Source: Engraulis encrasicolus
Lineage: Eukaryota > Chordata > Actinopteri > Clupeiformes > Engraulidae
Reading direction: 5' to 3'
Length of the DNA: 64,000 bases
NCBI RefSeq assembly: GCF_034702125.1
Contig: NC_085868.1
Span: 25,866,776-25,930,775 of the forward strand
Below the pieces are notes generated by a model, which had not been told where the DNA came from, made no database searches, and was given only the letters and a program-made list of their open reading frames with translations. Shown in pieces: positions 23,892 through 56,701 of the stretch. The translations under genes and the position numbers were made by a program. Position 1 is the first letter of the stretch. The number at the start of each line of letters is the position of its first letter.

Positions 23892-24689
23892 TTCAGGATT
23901 AATACAGTAATGCTCTCTATGCTTCAGAGATGTGCAAGCAGACAGTCTTAGTCAAGTATGCTCCTTGATTGAGGATGTCTGTTTCGTCTTTTGCCATCTT
24001 TTATCTTTCTGCACAATGGAGTCAAATAATCCGTTTTGATTGACCTTTCAGTATCTTGTAGCTTTCTGGAAATGGTGTTACTTCAATTCTTCAAGTGATT
24101 TTAAAGACATCAAGCAATGAAAACAAGACATGTAGGCTAGAGGCTCCAAATTGCACCCTGCAACTGAACAGGAGACACATTCAGATTTAGGCCTACAGCT
24201 AATTTCTTTCTGATGAGAATCACTAATAGGATATGATTTTAACAAATCCCAATAAAATGTTCCTGGTTATTTTCTTGCTTTATGGGAAAAACGTTCTGCA
24301 TGAAAAGTTTTCTGTCACATTTAACTTTGCAAACCATTCAGTAAGTACTGTAAGTACTGCCTGGTATCTTGTCTGTCATCAGGTATTTCAATGATGCTGA
24401 TGATGAGCATGTTCTCACATCCCCAAAGTATTAAGACTTTTGGGACATTTTGCACATCTCTGTAAAGATACAGATGCTCCTGACCTATTTGATCCTTGTT
24501 AGTTTGGTCCCAAAGTCCACATTGGGTTTGGAATATTGCCTGAAGGTGTTGCAGGCAACTTCCCTGTGTCAATAATAAGAAATTGTGTATGCTGACATAC
24601 TGTAAATGATGGGCTGTCGTATCCCTGGAAATTCTAATAGCCTTAAATGTGTAGATGACGAATACAGTAACCTGTTGGTTAACCTTTAA

Positions 24690-24997
24690 CCCATTTTAGC
24701 CTATGGCACCTGCATAAAACGCCTGCTGAATGCCCAAGCCCTTTATGGGGAAAAAGTGCCCTCTGCCTATTAAAACCTAAATATCTTAGCCTCCGAACTT
24801 AAGCACGTAAAAACATGAAATAAGTTGCATTTATGAAGCTAGGACCCTCATTTTGCATTAGAATTTGTTAATCCAGCTCTTACATACGCACATTTTTAAT
24901 GCAAAAGCTCAACTCTCAAGAGCCTGAATGCAGTGTATGTCGCTCCAGGCGCCAAAGGTCAACGTATATGCCATATGCAGCATCAGGCTACAATGGG
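24690..24997. mobile_element. TTAA-flanked MITE (308 bp)
   Basis: It is flanked by TTAA at 24686-24689 and 24998-25001, with inverted ends CCCATTTTAGCCT and AGGCTACAATGGG. The 24690 half matches the reverse complement of a second copy at 54690-54886. The target site suits piggyBac/Kolobok-type elements. Confidence 0.8.
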
Positions 24998-25001
24998 TTA
25001 A

Positions 25002-26624
25002 GATGTACTGTCACAACAGTGTTTTTCGGACAGAACTCTGAGTGCCATACAATAACTTGGAATTTTTGAATCTTACATTGTTGTGCTCATTCTTTTTATA
25101 GAATGTTCAAAACCCCACCTTTTTTAATCTCACACTCACAAGACTCAGATAGAGTGCAGAGTGGCCAAGCAAGACACAGTTTTCTCCAGGCCCATATATA
25201 CGGGTATATCCATGTTACACCCAAGGTATATCAATGCATTTTTGACTATACATTATTATCTGTTAGCCTACATATTTGTTACACACATTGTTATGGGATT
25301 GTAGTATTTGTCTTGATGTAAGGCTACTTGTATGTCTGCATTGATGGGAAAATTAGTGTCATATTCTCTATGTAAGATGACTGAAATTGATTCAGTTATA
25401 ACAATTGTTTTGTAAATTGTTACAACTATAAGATAGTTCTTAGCCTTATGTGTGCTTTGCAAATACAGGAGATACAGATAATAGGCTACAGGCTTCGGCA
25501 AGAAGGGGATAGTAAGATGTGTGTATCTTTACTGACGGGGTTAAAATAAAAAAACTGAACTAGGCCTCAAGGGGCTTGAGCTTACCTTTAATAAAAAACA
25601 TGGACATTGGAAGAAGAGTGTGTGGTCTCTTTGTCTTTATTTTGGGCAACACAAATACATGTATAAAGTAAACAGAAATGGGCCTTGTAAAATGAATATG
25701 AGGATCAAGGGGAAAATGTATTTGTATTGAAGAATGGGAGATTGTCCAGATGGCAGAAAGCTGTGGGGGCAGACCCTGACCCCCCGTTCCCCCCCTCTTT
25801 CTCTCACTGTGTGTGTTTGTGAGAAAGAAATTCCAATAAAACAATTAAGAAGAAAACTGATTGGCAGCCTTCAATTTGCCTATGCCTTGAAGAATAAAAG
25901 CCATATATGCAAAGTTCAGTATTTAAAAGAATGTAGTTGACATTACACTCTCTCCACCCTAATCCCTAACAATGTGGTTGACCTTTTTATGTGCTAGCAG
26001 ATTAAGTATTATTTTTTTCCCTGGGAAAGGTCATTTGACTGCAGGGCGAGGGTGCCATTTCGGTGTGGTTTTACTAGTGCTAAGTGCCGGAGGTAAAAGT
26101 GATGGGTAATTCTGAAATGAAACAGGCCGAACAGGCCTTCTACCTTCTACCATCTTTTACTTGGTATATCTTCTATCGTCTACTACTTGGTAGCCTTTCT
26201 TGTTTTTCTCCTTCTTTATCTTACCATCAACCCCTAACCCCCAACCCCCACCCCCATCCCAATCTGAGAACAGCTTTATTTTTTTAACAATAGACTTATT
26301 CATACGGTGATTACTACAGGTGTACTGCATCACATGGCATCACACCATCCTTGGCAATTGTGTGAAAGGTATACAGTACTGGTCAGATAAGAGTAAAAAC
26401 ACAAAACAGAACAAGAAAATTGTCTAAATTGTAATTTAGAGTGATTGTAACGTCAGGACAAACACGGAAGACTGGGTGGGTAGGTGGACAGGTATTAAGT
26501 TTAATTTAATTTATTTTTCAGTTCATTTATTTATTTAACTTTGACAAGCAGATGTCAGACAGATACGCTTATACAGACAAGATCAACATCCTCTGCCATT
26601 TCATCTGCTTGGGTAAAGTTAGAG
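25002..26624. other. Intergenic, nothing recognised
   Basis: No exon, RNA gene or element boundary that I can support. Confidence 0.4.
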
Positions 26625-26651
26625 GTGTGCGTGCGTGTGTGTGTGTGTGTG

Positions 26652-26725
<74 letters not shown>

Positions 26726-26745
26726 TGTGTGTGTGGGTGTGGGTG
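26625..26745. repeat. Compound (GT)n-(GA)n-(GT)n microsatellite
   Basis: A GT tract, then a long GA tract, then GT and GGTGT variants. Confidence 0.95.
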
Positions 26746-27303
26746 TGTGCCTGTACGCATGTGTGTCTGCATGCATACCAAGAGGGAGGGTGTGGTTCGA
26801 TAATGATTTATGCTTGAAGTAGGAGAAAGGATTAGGAAGGTCTCCAGGTGTCTTTAAAGGCTGACATAGCGTTCTCTTTTTTTCATACTGAAAGTACTTT
26901 GGGGAAGATGTGTTATGAAATGAGATTAGTAATGGTTTATGTGGCGACAGTTATACAGTCTCCTGTTTTGAATATTTTAACAATAGGGCTGCAACTATTA
27001 GGCCTAGTTATTTTTGCTTCTGTTGAATAGGGATAACACAGACCAAGTGAGGAGGAGAGGGGGATTCTACGGTATTGTCCAAAATGGAACAGAGAAGTGA
27101 CCGAGGTCCATTAACCGACAAAAATGGCAGGCATTCATACGTTGCACATGCTCGTCCTGCTTTCTTTTTAACTGTGATGCAAATAAGATTGTATCTACAC
27201 TCTTTGTTGCGTTGATAGGTACCCTTCCCTCTGCCCATTTTCCTCTTATAGGTGATGACAATGTAATCTATTATGTTGTGTAGCTACCGTGTAGTGTTGC
27301 CAG

Positions 27304-27465
27304 TGGCGGAACAACTGCACAGAGGGCCCCAGGGCAACACAATGATAGGGCCCCCACATGGCCTGTAAAGGTCATAATAGGGCCCCCAACACCAAATCAG
27401 GAGGGCCCTGGGCCCAGGTGCAAATGCCCTGCTTGCCTCCCCCCCCCGCCACCGATCCTGGTTTT
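27304..27465. mobile_element. Probable hAT-type MITE fragment
   Basis: It starts CAGTGGCGGAACAACT and has G-run-rich body segments (agggcccccaacacc, gggccctgggccc), ending near gccaccgatcc. Typical of fish hAT MITEs, but the right end is degraded. Confidence 0.45.
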
Positions 27466-27600
27466 ACCTGATTGTCCCGTCTTTTAATCTGTCCCAAATA
27501 TAAATATTTTACAAGCAAAAGGGTCGATTAGGTTTAACATTTACTCTTTTTTAGCAGAGAAAGGTGCAACCACTACTGTTGCATGCCTCTTGTCCCTGTG

Positions 27601-28372
27601 CAGGGCTGGACTGGCCATGGGGCATACAGGGCATTTGCCCTGTGGATTTTGATGATTTTGGCCTTCCTCTTTATGTACTTTGTAGTGGAATCATTCCTCA
27701 TGCCACAGTAAACGTCTCGGAGCCAGTAAATATTAATTTTGGCTGTATTGCAGTCAAAATAAATTAAAGTACTAACGTCAGTTCTGGCCAGGCCATGGTA
27801 GTCAAGAAGCTTGCCACCCTCTCCTTCGTCTCATTCATTCCTAATTGATCCAGGTGCATTCCCTCACTTGATAATCTGTCTTCCCAGTGATTGGCCACAC
27901 AGCTTCGGCACGCCCTTTAAATTCTATCCACTTCCTCTTAGCTGTATGCTGCTCGGTTTTTGCTACCCACCGCCTCCCCTGCTCCACCTTGTCGTATATG
28001 ATGTGACATGTTCTCTTTTCACGTCGCTTGGCTCTGTTCATGGGGGGTTATCTCTCGCCCTGTCCTGCTGGGTGAGAATTCCCTAAACTGCTGCTGCCCC
28101 CTGACTCAATGCTTTTCCATGCTGCTCATGGAAATAGGGGGGTTCCTCCGAACAGAGCTATACCGACAAATGTAATTTATAATTTCAGTAAAAGAAATTT
28201 CATTTATGTTCTTCTCTTGTGTTTCTTGACTGAAATGGTTCTGACAGAACTCATGTTAGATTATTAAAATTGTTGCCACAGGCTTTATTGTCTCTCTTAA
28301 TGCCTGGAGGACCGGTCTTGGCTGAAAATGCCCAGCATGCTTTTTTGGTATTTTTGGCCCAGTCCAGCCCTG
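27601..28372. mobile_element. Non-autonomous hAT element (772 bp) with 8-bp TSD
   Basis: The inverted ends are CAGGGCTGGACTGGCC and GGCCCAGTCCAGCCCTG (one indel). The 8-bp target duplication TCCCTGTG is perfect (27593-27600 and 28373-28380). No transposase frame. Left-end fragments of the same family occur at 52425-52520 and 55617-55820. Confidence 0.88.
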
Positions 28373-29353
28373 TCCCTGTGCACCAGGTCCCTCCATAGTC
28401 CTCCTCCTTTAACCCTGGGTGGTGTATTGCTGTATTGCAGTGCACTGCCAACACTTCTCCTGTCACAGGCAAGGACAAACGACAACGACTTTGAGAGGCA
28501 CAAAATAGGCCTACTATTTAAGCAGGTAATTTCTGTGCCACCTGTAATGGCAGTTGCTAGGTTTATGCAACTTTATCTACAAGAAGCACCTCCTGGAACA
28601 TTGTTCGTCCACCAAGTAAACAACTTCAGATCAGTAAACATGACTGATTGTACTCTTCTATCGATCTTGGTTTTGCCATTTCAGTACACTGAAAACAAAT
28701 CTTTAAGTTTCTAATTATTGTTCCAACATATTATGTTTTTCCAGTATGACACCTATGTCTAAGAAATTTCTGTAGCATGAAGAGTAACAGAGAGCGGCTA
28801 AAGTAGGTTGACATTTTGTCAAATATGATAAAGGTATAATTCATTCAGGAAATAGGTCAATGGCATGCCTGGGCATGGTGATTTGAGTGATAAATTTCAG
28901 TGATATATGGCACCTGGTAGTCGAAGCAAACATCCTAGTCTTTGCAATGGTTAAACATATGGGGAAATCCAAATTGAAGTCTATGTGATTACGAGGGAAG
29001 AATAATGTAGATAAAAATCACGCAATCGTCTTCGTAGAGTCCTCCTGTAAAAAAAGAAAAACGTTTTTATTAGCTCATGTCCCAACAAATAGGTCTCCGC
29101 GTCAAGCCAAAGGGTAAACACTTTGAGAGTTAAGTCCGGCACGCAGCTCTGCTGGTCTCCTGTGGTTACATCCGTCCCCAATAGCATCTCCATGTTGTCA
29201 TGACATGTCATAATGTGCTGAATTGGGACTCTACAGAATGCATCATCCCTCAGCTTGCAGGTGAAGCAAAGTGGGACAGCCATTACTCTGAGGAAGAAGC
29301 TGTAAACATCAAAACATTAAGCAAGTGTTTGAACCTAATACATAATCGAAACC
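28373..29353. other. Intergenic, nothing recognised
   Basis: No supported feature. Confidence 0.4.
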
Positions 29354-31594
29354 TTAAAGGATAACTTCAGCCAATTTTAACATGCAGTTGTAATGCTCAC
29401 ACATGTACTTGTCAGTACCTGAGATTTGTTTTTTTTCTTCAGCCTTTTCCGAGATCCTGGTCATTGTAATGGAGGCAGGTGTTTGTTTACATTTTAAAAA
29501 AACATCTTGATTTATTCCCAAAAACATCCAAAAGGTTATGCAACATCAACAGACAACTAGCAAACAGTGATACCTTTTGGAAAAATATTTGGAGTAGGCC
29601 TATGTTAAGAAATGTAATCAAAAGCTGCCCCCATTAGAATCGCTCATATCTTAACTCATAGCTTGTGACCTGGGCAAGGATGGAAATCAAACCTGCAAAG
29701 TCACGCACCCTGTCCCTTAGAAAAGGGATCAGGAACGACCACACCATCTTCATCATAGGTGGCGAAGAAATCCCGTTGCTGTCTAGTCAGTCCATCCGTA
29801 GCCTCGATCGGACTTACACGGCAGACCTCTTCAACAAGCAGATGGGAGAAGCAGTGAGGAAGCAGCTTGCAGAAGGCTTGGCAAGAATTAGCAAGAGCCA
29901 GCTCCCTGGCAAATACAAAGTATGGCCCTACCAATTCATACTGTACCCAAGGGTGATGTGGCCGCTGAAAATGTGCAAGGTCCCCTCCTCAATGGCGGAT
30001 AAGATGGACAGGTTAGCCAACGACTTCATCAAGAAGTGGCTGGGGCTACCAAGATGCCTGTCGGACGTGGGGCTCTTCGGGAGGAACATGTTGCAACTGC
30101 CATTGCAGTCCATCAGCCAAGGATACAGGCAGGAAAAAGCCCGACTTGTGCTTGAGCTGAGGGGTTCCACCGATCAGCTAGTGAGAGCGGCAGGCGCCCA
30201 AGTAAGAACAGGAAGGAAATGGAAAGCCCAGGAGGAGGTCGACAGTGCCATCAGCAGGTTGAAACACCAGGAGGTCATGGGAAGAGTCCAGGAGGGTCGA
30301 GCAGGTTTGGGGAGAGGTGAGACCCCCCTCTTCTGGTCCAAGGCCTCCAAGGAGCAGAGAAAAGCCATGGTGGTGGCAGAGGTGGCAAGGACGGAGCAAG
30401 ACCGGCTGCGCGTCAAAGCAGTGTCTCAGAGTCGGCAGGGAAGCTGGATGTCTTGGGAAGGTGTATCAGGCAGGCCCATATCATGGGCAGATCTGTGGAA
30501 GACCCCCCAAGCCAGACTGAGCTTTTTAATCAAGTCCACCTATGATACCCTGCCTTGCCCCCGAAACCTCCAACTATGGTGTTTGGCACGGAAGAAAGCT
30601 GTCCCCTGTACAACACCATCAATGCAAGCCTCCATCATATCCTCTCAGGATGCAAGACGGCCTGTCGCAAGGGTGCTACAGGTGGCGGCATGACCTGGTA
30701 CTAAAGAAACTGGCAGAGGTGGCAGAGGCATGTAGGCAACAGGCCAACAGCCAACCTCCTGCCCCAGCAAGATGGCCCATCCCCTTTGCTAGAGCTGGGG
30801 AGAACCCCAAACCCACCCATCAGAGAGCAACACCAAGACTTCTCTCATCCAGTGGGGAATGGACCATGAGGGTAGACTTGGGAAGACAGCTCCAGTTTCC
30901 CAGGGAGACAGTTGAAGCATCGCTCCGACCAGATCTGATCCTGTGGTCAATTCCAGACAAGACCATCCTGATGGTGGAACTCCCGTGGGAACAAGGGATG
31001 GAGGCTGCCAATGAACGCAAGCGTTCCAAGTATGCAGACCTGGCAGCAGAGTGTCAGGAGGCTGGCTGGAAAGCCATTATATGCCCTTTTGAGGTGGGGT
31101 GTCGGGGCTTTGTGGGCTCCTCAACAGTTCGCCTGCTTCCAGACATTGGCTGCACAGGAGCAGGGAACCGGAAAGCCATCAAGGAGCTAGCGGAGGAGGC
31201 AGAGAAGGGCAGCTCCTGGTTATGGCTAAGGAGGAGAGATAAAGGGTGGGGGCAGAACACCTAGGGCATCAGCAGGGGTTGGCAGGGAGAGATCCCTGCC
31301 ATCGCTCCGCCACCATGTCGATGTCCTGGGGTTAAAGGAGCGAAACATCAATGACTGGTGGTCCCCAGCTGATGACCCGTTCCAGCCCAAAGGTGTATAG
31401 GGAAATACACTTGCATAGAGTGCACTGGTGGAGGTGCGTCAGGCAGCAATGCCCAGCAGGAATACCAACATCCTGTATCTTCAAATCTCGGAAAGGTCTG
31501 AGCCAAAAAAAGCAGCATCACCGGGTACTGACAAGTCAAGGGTAGCGTGACCAATACAACAGCATATTGAAATTGTCTGGAGTGCTCCTTTAAA
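29354..31594. mobile_element. TTAA-type MITE split by a non-LTR retrotransposon
   Basis: The left arm (29354-~29650) begins TTAAAGGATAACTTCAGCC. The right arm (~31475-31594), reversed, begins TTTAAAGGAGCACTCCAGAC. The arms share further inverted blocks (acttgtcagtacc, ccttttccgagat / atctcggaaagg), so they are the two ends of one inverted-repeat element. About 1.8 kb of retrotransposon lies between them. Confidence 0.65.
29650..31475 (+). mobile_element. 5'-truncated non-LTR retrotransposon with restriction-like endonuclease
   Basis: Two overlapping frames (29665-30693, then 30542-31264) encode the end of ORF2 of an R2/NeSL/HERO-type element. First come the RT thumb and post-RT region (PAKSRTLSLRKG, LPGKYKVWPYQF, IKKWLGLPRCL, VRTGRKW..AQE). 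A zinc-knuckle remnant follows (CPRNLQLWC, then a His-rich ILSGC piece in a third frame). Last is a PD-(D/E)XK nuclease domain (RPDLILWS..TILMVELPWE). At least two frameshifts, near 30590 and 30650, break the frame, so it is inactive. The catalytic palm is missing by truncation. The 3' tail (to ~31475) has no poly(A). Confidence 0.82.
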
Positions 31595-32008
31595 CTGCAA
31601 TATTCTCCAGTGTTATGTAAAAATATGCTGTTGGGCATTTGAAGCAGCAAAGAATGTGAGCTATCGCTTGTTCCTTCTGGGCAATGCACAGTGTGGGAGA
31701 AACACCCGTTCTGACTGACATAAACAAGGGCTTTGGGGGAATTCAAACAAGTATACTCCTGGAATGTGCCGATACAACTTGCCGAGGAAAGGAGGGAGTG
31801 ATGTCCCAAGCATAACTGTACTTGGCATGTTGAGATGCATTTTGATGAGTAACTAAATACCATACATGAACCTACTTCAGAACTTTATGAATGTGTTTTT
31901 TTTGCTGTTAGTGTTGCCAACAAACATTCAGACTTGAGTTTACAAAGTCCCAGAACCTGTAGTTATCTTGTAGAGGTATAGGCCTACTGGCTGTGTAAAG
32001 CATGTTAA

Positions 32009-32368
32009 AGGTGCGCTGTGTAAGATAGTGGGCAGATTGAGTAGTGCAACTACACTGTTCAGTGGAATTGTGCTGTCTACTGCAAAATTTGACCTTTGCA
32101 TGAATATTTACTGGTTAATGAACAAATAATTACTAGTATGACCAAAGTACAGTACGTATTTCAGCTGAAAATGCCTATCTCTGGAAATTCAAAATGGCGG
32201 ACTATAGAGAAGATCCCTCTTTTCATGTATAAAAAGTGCAAATTTCCCAGTCATATTGAATACTTAGAATTTGATGCCAGTGGTCAGTATTCATGAAAAA
32301 TGTAACATTAGTGAATGGGCAGCATGAATTGTGGAAATAAACTACTAAAAATATTACACAGTGCACCT
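32009..32368. mobile_element. TTAA-flanked MITE (360 bp)
   Basis: TTAA occurs on both sides (32005-32008, 32369-32372), with inverted ends AGGTGCGCTGTGTAA and TTACACAGTGCACCT. No coding capacity. A very common fish element type. Confidence 0.85.
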
Positions 32369-32372
32369 TTAA

Positions 32373-33076
32373 GATAAGCAATATTGTTGGCACAGCACAC
32401 TAAATACAAGCAATACGCAATGATGTGCAATCTCAAAAGACCTGGTTTACCTGTCCAATTGGGCAGGTATGCTAAAACCTGTTCTTTTGGAATATGTAGC
32501 GCTAGATTGTAGCTCATGAAAACAGGTTGTCCATTACTGACAGTACACTCAGTCATTATTTTTGAACTGATTGAAACAAGAAGAAATGTTAGACCATCAG
32601 CCAAACATTGTTATGTGGTGTGGTGTGTGATGTCATATTCAAGCGGCCTCTGCTCCTGTAGTTCCCTTGCAAACAAATGTGCCTCTGTTTTGGCCTCATT
32701 TGCATTGTTGCACCTTTGATAATTTCCCTTCTCAAACAAAGTATGCCAGCAGCTGCTTATCATATCAAATGGCAGTATTCAAATACAGTTCTCCTATGAC
32801 CGTGGGGCAACACTGAATTAAGTGTTAAGTCAACAACATATCTGCTAACAATTAGTTTCTACTGTAGGCCTAATCAATGTGGCTGGCCAGTGCTGCAAAC
32901 ATTCTACCCAAAGCCTATTGTTTTCAATGTATTTTTGACACAACTTGATTTAACGTTAAGTAAACATGCAGTGTATCTCCAGCCCATTTGTTAACTGTTG
33001 TCATACTGAGCACTTTACAGTGCATTTTCCACAAACACAGCATTAACATGCATGACTTTGATGCTGACAGTTGGAG
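32373..33076. other. Intergenic, nothing recognised
   Basis: No supported feature. Confidence 0.4.
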
Positions 33077-33178
33077 AGAGAGATGGGGAATGATTGGGAA
33101 ATGAGCTCAGGCCGGAGTCAAACCCGGGTTCCCAGCGTAGAGGTGCAATGCCATAGCCCACTGAGCCACCAAATCCCT
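33077..33178 (-). mobile_element. tRNA-derived SINE fragment
   Basis: On the - strand: A-box-like TGGCTCAGTGGGC, then a B-box-like GGTTTGACTCC (complement at 33114-33124), then cattccccatctctctct as in the SINE at 11275-11445. Confidence 0.65.
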
Positions 33179-34063
33179 AATGCGCCCTTTGTAGCCTCTT
33201 AATGCAGTAGGGGTCACCGGCGACCCTATACACTTGCTGAAAATGCTTAACCACATCATAACAACATTGCTATGACATTACAGAGAGCCATAGTGCTGCG
33301 CTAGTCACTTCAGCTGTGGACACAGTGTTGCTGTCTGATGCGGTAATCCATTTCTTTGCTGCTACTCATAATGCTGAGGAGAAATGACCACCTATTTCAA
33401 TTGATTTTTTGTATTTCCATACATTAATTCCTCAGATTCCTTACACTGACTTCGTCTGGCAGGCCCTTTCACACATTTAGGCCGTGCGACTGTGGCAGAT
33501 TGTAAAACTGTTTTATTGATGTATTGTTCTGGGCTTGGACAGGTAATAATGGCTCCTTGACATCTGGAGGTTTCCCAACAGCGCATGACTGATGTTTGTT
33601 TGCTGTCCTTATGTAATGTCCTCAATTTGTCCATCATTTGCACACACTGAGTATGTTCTGTTATACAGTAAGAAAATGAGGAACTTTTTAATAATTCATG
33701 GCCACATTTTGATGAGTGAAAGGACTCAATGAATCAATCAAGGAATCAAGGTTACATTATGTAAAATTAATACAGATCCTCAAATCTCTCATTATTCTCT
33801 CTCTGAATTTGTCTCTCATTTGACAGGTGAATAACTTGTTGTATTTTCACTTTTAATTACTTTACCCTTGTCAAACTCATCATTTTCAAAGAGGCACCTT
33901 AAACCGTAGGACTTGAATTTCCAGTTTTGCAAGCTTCAAATGTCAGTGTGGTGCTGACTGTAGAAATGTCAATTTAGTGCAGATGTTAATGATATACTGT
34001 GTGAGTCACTGAGTATGAGTAGAACATGTCTCACAACATAATGGAAAGTTGTAGAGTGTTATG
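33179..34063. other. Upstream flank of the adhesion GPCR gene, nothing recognised
   Basis: No gene seen. Confidence 0.4.

Positions 34064-34117
<54 letters not shown>
34064..34117. repeat. (GATT)n microsatellite
   Basis: About thirteen GATT units. Confidence 0.95.
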
Positions 34118-34121
<4 letters not shown>

Positions 34122-34714
34122 GTTGACCGATGGGAGGGGGTATGCAGTAAAGAGAGAGATACCTCTGTCTTAGCCATCTGATACTTATTTAGCTTGCATG
34201 CCAGCTTTGTGTCCCAAGTCATACTCCCGCATTGGCTATTCATTGTCATATAAGGTTAACATCTGGGGTTACACAATGTCATTCACAACTGGGGAAATGG
34301 TGGTACTCATGGTGTAAAATGTCATGTGAACTGTGTCAGTTTGGTGAAGTATTAACCATGTTTATGTTTACAAAAGCTCATTCCATCATATTCATCGTGG
34401 CAATAAATTCCTCCATTGTGTCTCAGCTGTGCTATGACAGACAGAAAGTCTTTTCCACAGAGGTGTACAAAGCTTGTGTAAATCAATAGCTGTGTGAGGA
34501 GGTATTGTGCATCGTTTTGGAACTTAATTGGCTGCCGTTTTCCTCTCACTCTAGGCTGCATGTAGAGATACGTGGAATAGCGTTTCCTTTCCCTTAGAAA
34601 TGATTAACCAGGGCCTTTTGCCATTGCCATTCTCTCCAAGTGTGCACCAGGAAATCAGTATTTAAACATGTAGGACTAAGACATTCACATGCACCTGAGC
34701 AAAACGCTGAAAAA

Positions 34715-55607
<20,893 letters not shown>

Positions 55608-55616
55608 GACCTTGTC

Positions 55617-55820
55617 CAGGGCTGGACTGGCAATCTGGCATACAGGGAATTTTCTCAGTGGGCCGACAGTTCCCAGGGGCTGATGCTGTTTTTTTTGTCT
55701 CAGAGGCTGGCCCACAATATCGATGGGACGGACCATTGGCCCATCTTTGTAGACAGTGGACTGAGCCAATCATAATATCATATAAAAGTAGGGGAGGCTG
55801 CACGCAGGCCATTTTATATC
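55617..55820 (+). mobile_element. hAT family left-end fragment starting 10 bp after the adgrg7 stop
   Basis: Starts CAGGGCTGGACTGGCAATCTG, the same terminus as 27601. The right end is not found. It would form the proximal 3' UTR of adgrg7. Confidence 0.7.
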
Positions 55821-56377
55821 AGATATTCTGAAGGTAATCTCTCCAGTGGAGTGGTTCACGACCCTGGATGTAATGGATGCTTACTTCCAAATACTGATAG
55901 CACAAACACATTGTGTTCTTGACATGTACCGTATACAGACTTTACTCTCCCCATCATTAATTGCATTGGGGGGGACTTTGCCAGGAGCAACATATGCGTG
56001 CATGCACAAATACACACACACGCACGCACGCACGCAAGCACGCACACACACACGCACACACACAAACACACAATTGGTTGTTACTGGTACTGTGTGGTGC
56101 ATGTATGAGATGTGCAATACAAGGCTAACATGTAAGAGCCTCGACAAAAAAAACACAACAGTAGTTTATAACTTTGTACCTGTGTGGTAGCGTACAGTAT
56201 TAACTACTTTGTATATGCATGGTGCCCATGCAAGAAAGAGCAGCTAAAATGCCTCACTTTTTAGAAAGTGAACTGATGTAGAGTTAAAAGATGTGCCTAG
56301 GGAAATATCTCAATTGGTATGTTTTTTATTGTTTTTTTTTTCTATTACGTAGGCCTCCTTCGATGATGGCTGTGCAC

Positions 56378-56597
56378 CAGTGGTCTCCAATTAACTTTTC
56401 CCAAGGGCCAAATAATGTAGAGCAGGCGGGGCCAGATGCCCCCCCCCCCAAAAAAAAATAAAAAAATAAAATAAAAATAATAATAAAAATAATACAAATA
56501 AATAATAGAAACACTGTTGAAATATTAAAATATTAGTATTAGCTGTTGCAATATAGTGCCAGGGAGGAATGTAAATAAAGACCAACTGTGGACAGGT

Positions 56598-56644
<47 letters not shown>

Positions 56645-56653
56645 GAGAGCGAT

Positions 56654-56701
<48 letters not shown>

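Noticed and set aside
30542..31264. Second retrotransposon frame as a separate host gene
   Set aside because: It continues the same non-LTR element after frameshifts; the nuclease core belongs to the element.
34064..34117. Tetranucleotide array as a CRISPR-like or functional array
   Set aside because: Uninterrupted (GATT)n without spacers in a vertebrate genome; a simple microsatellite.
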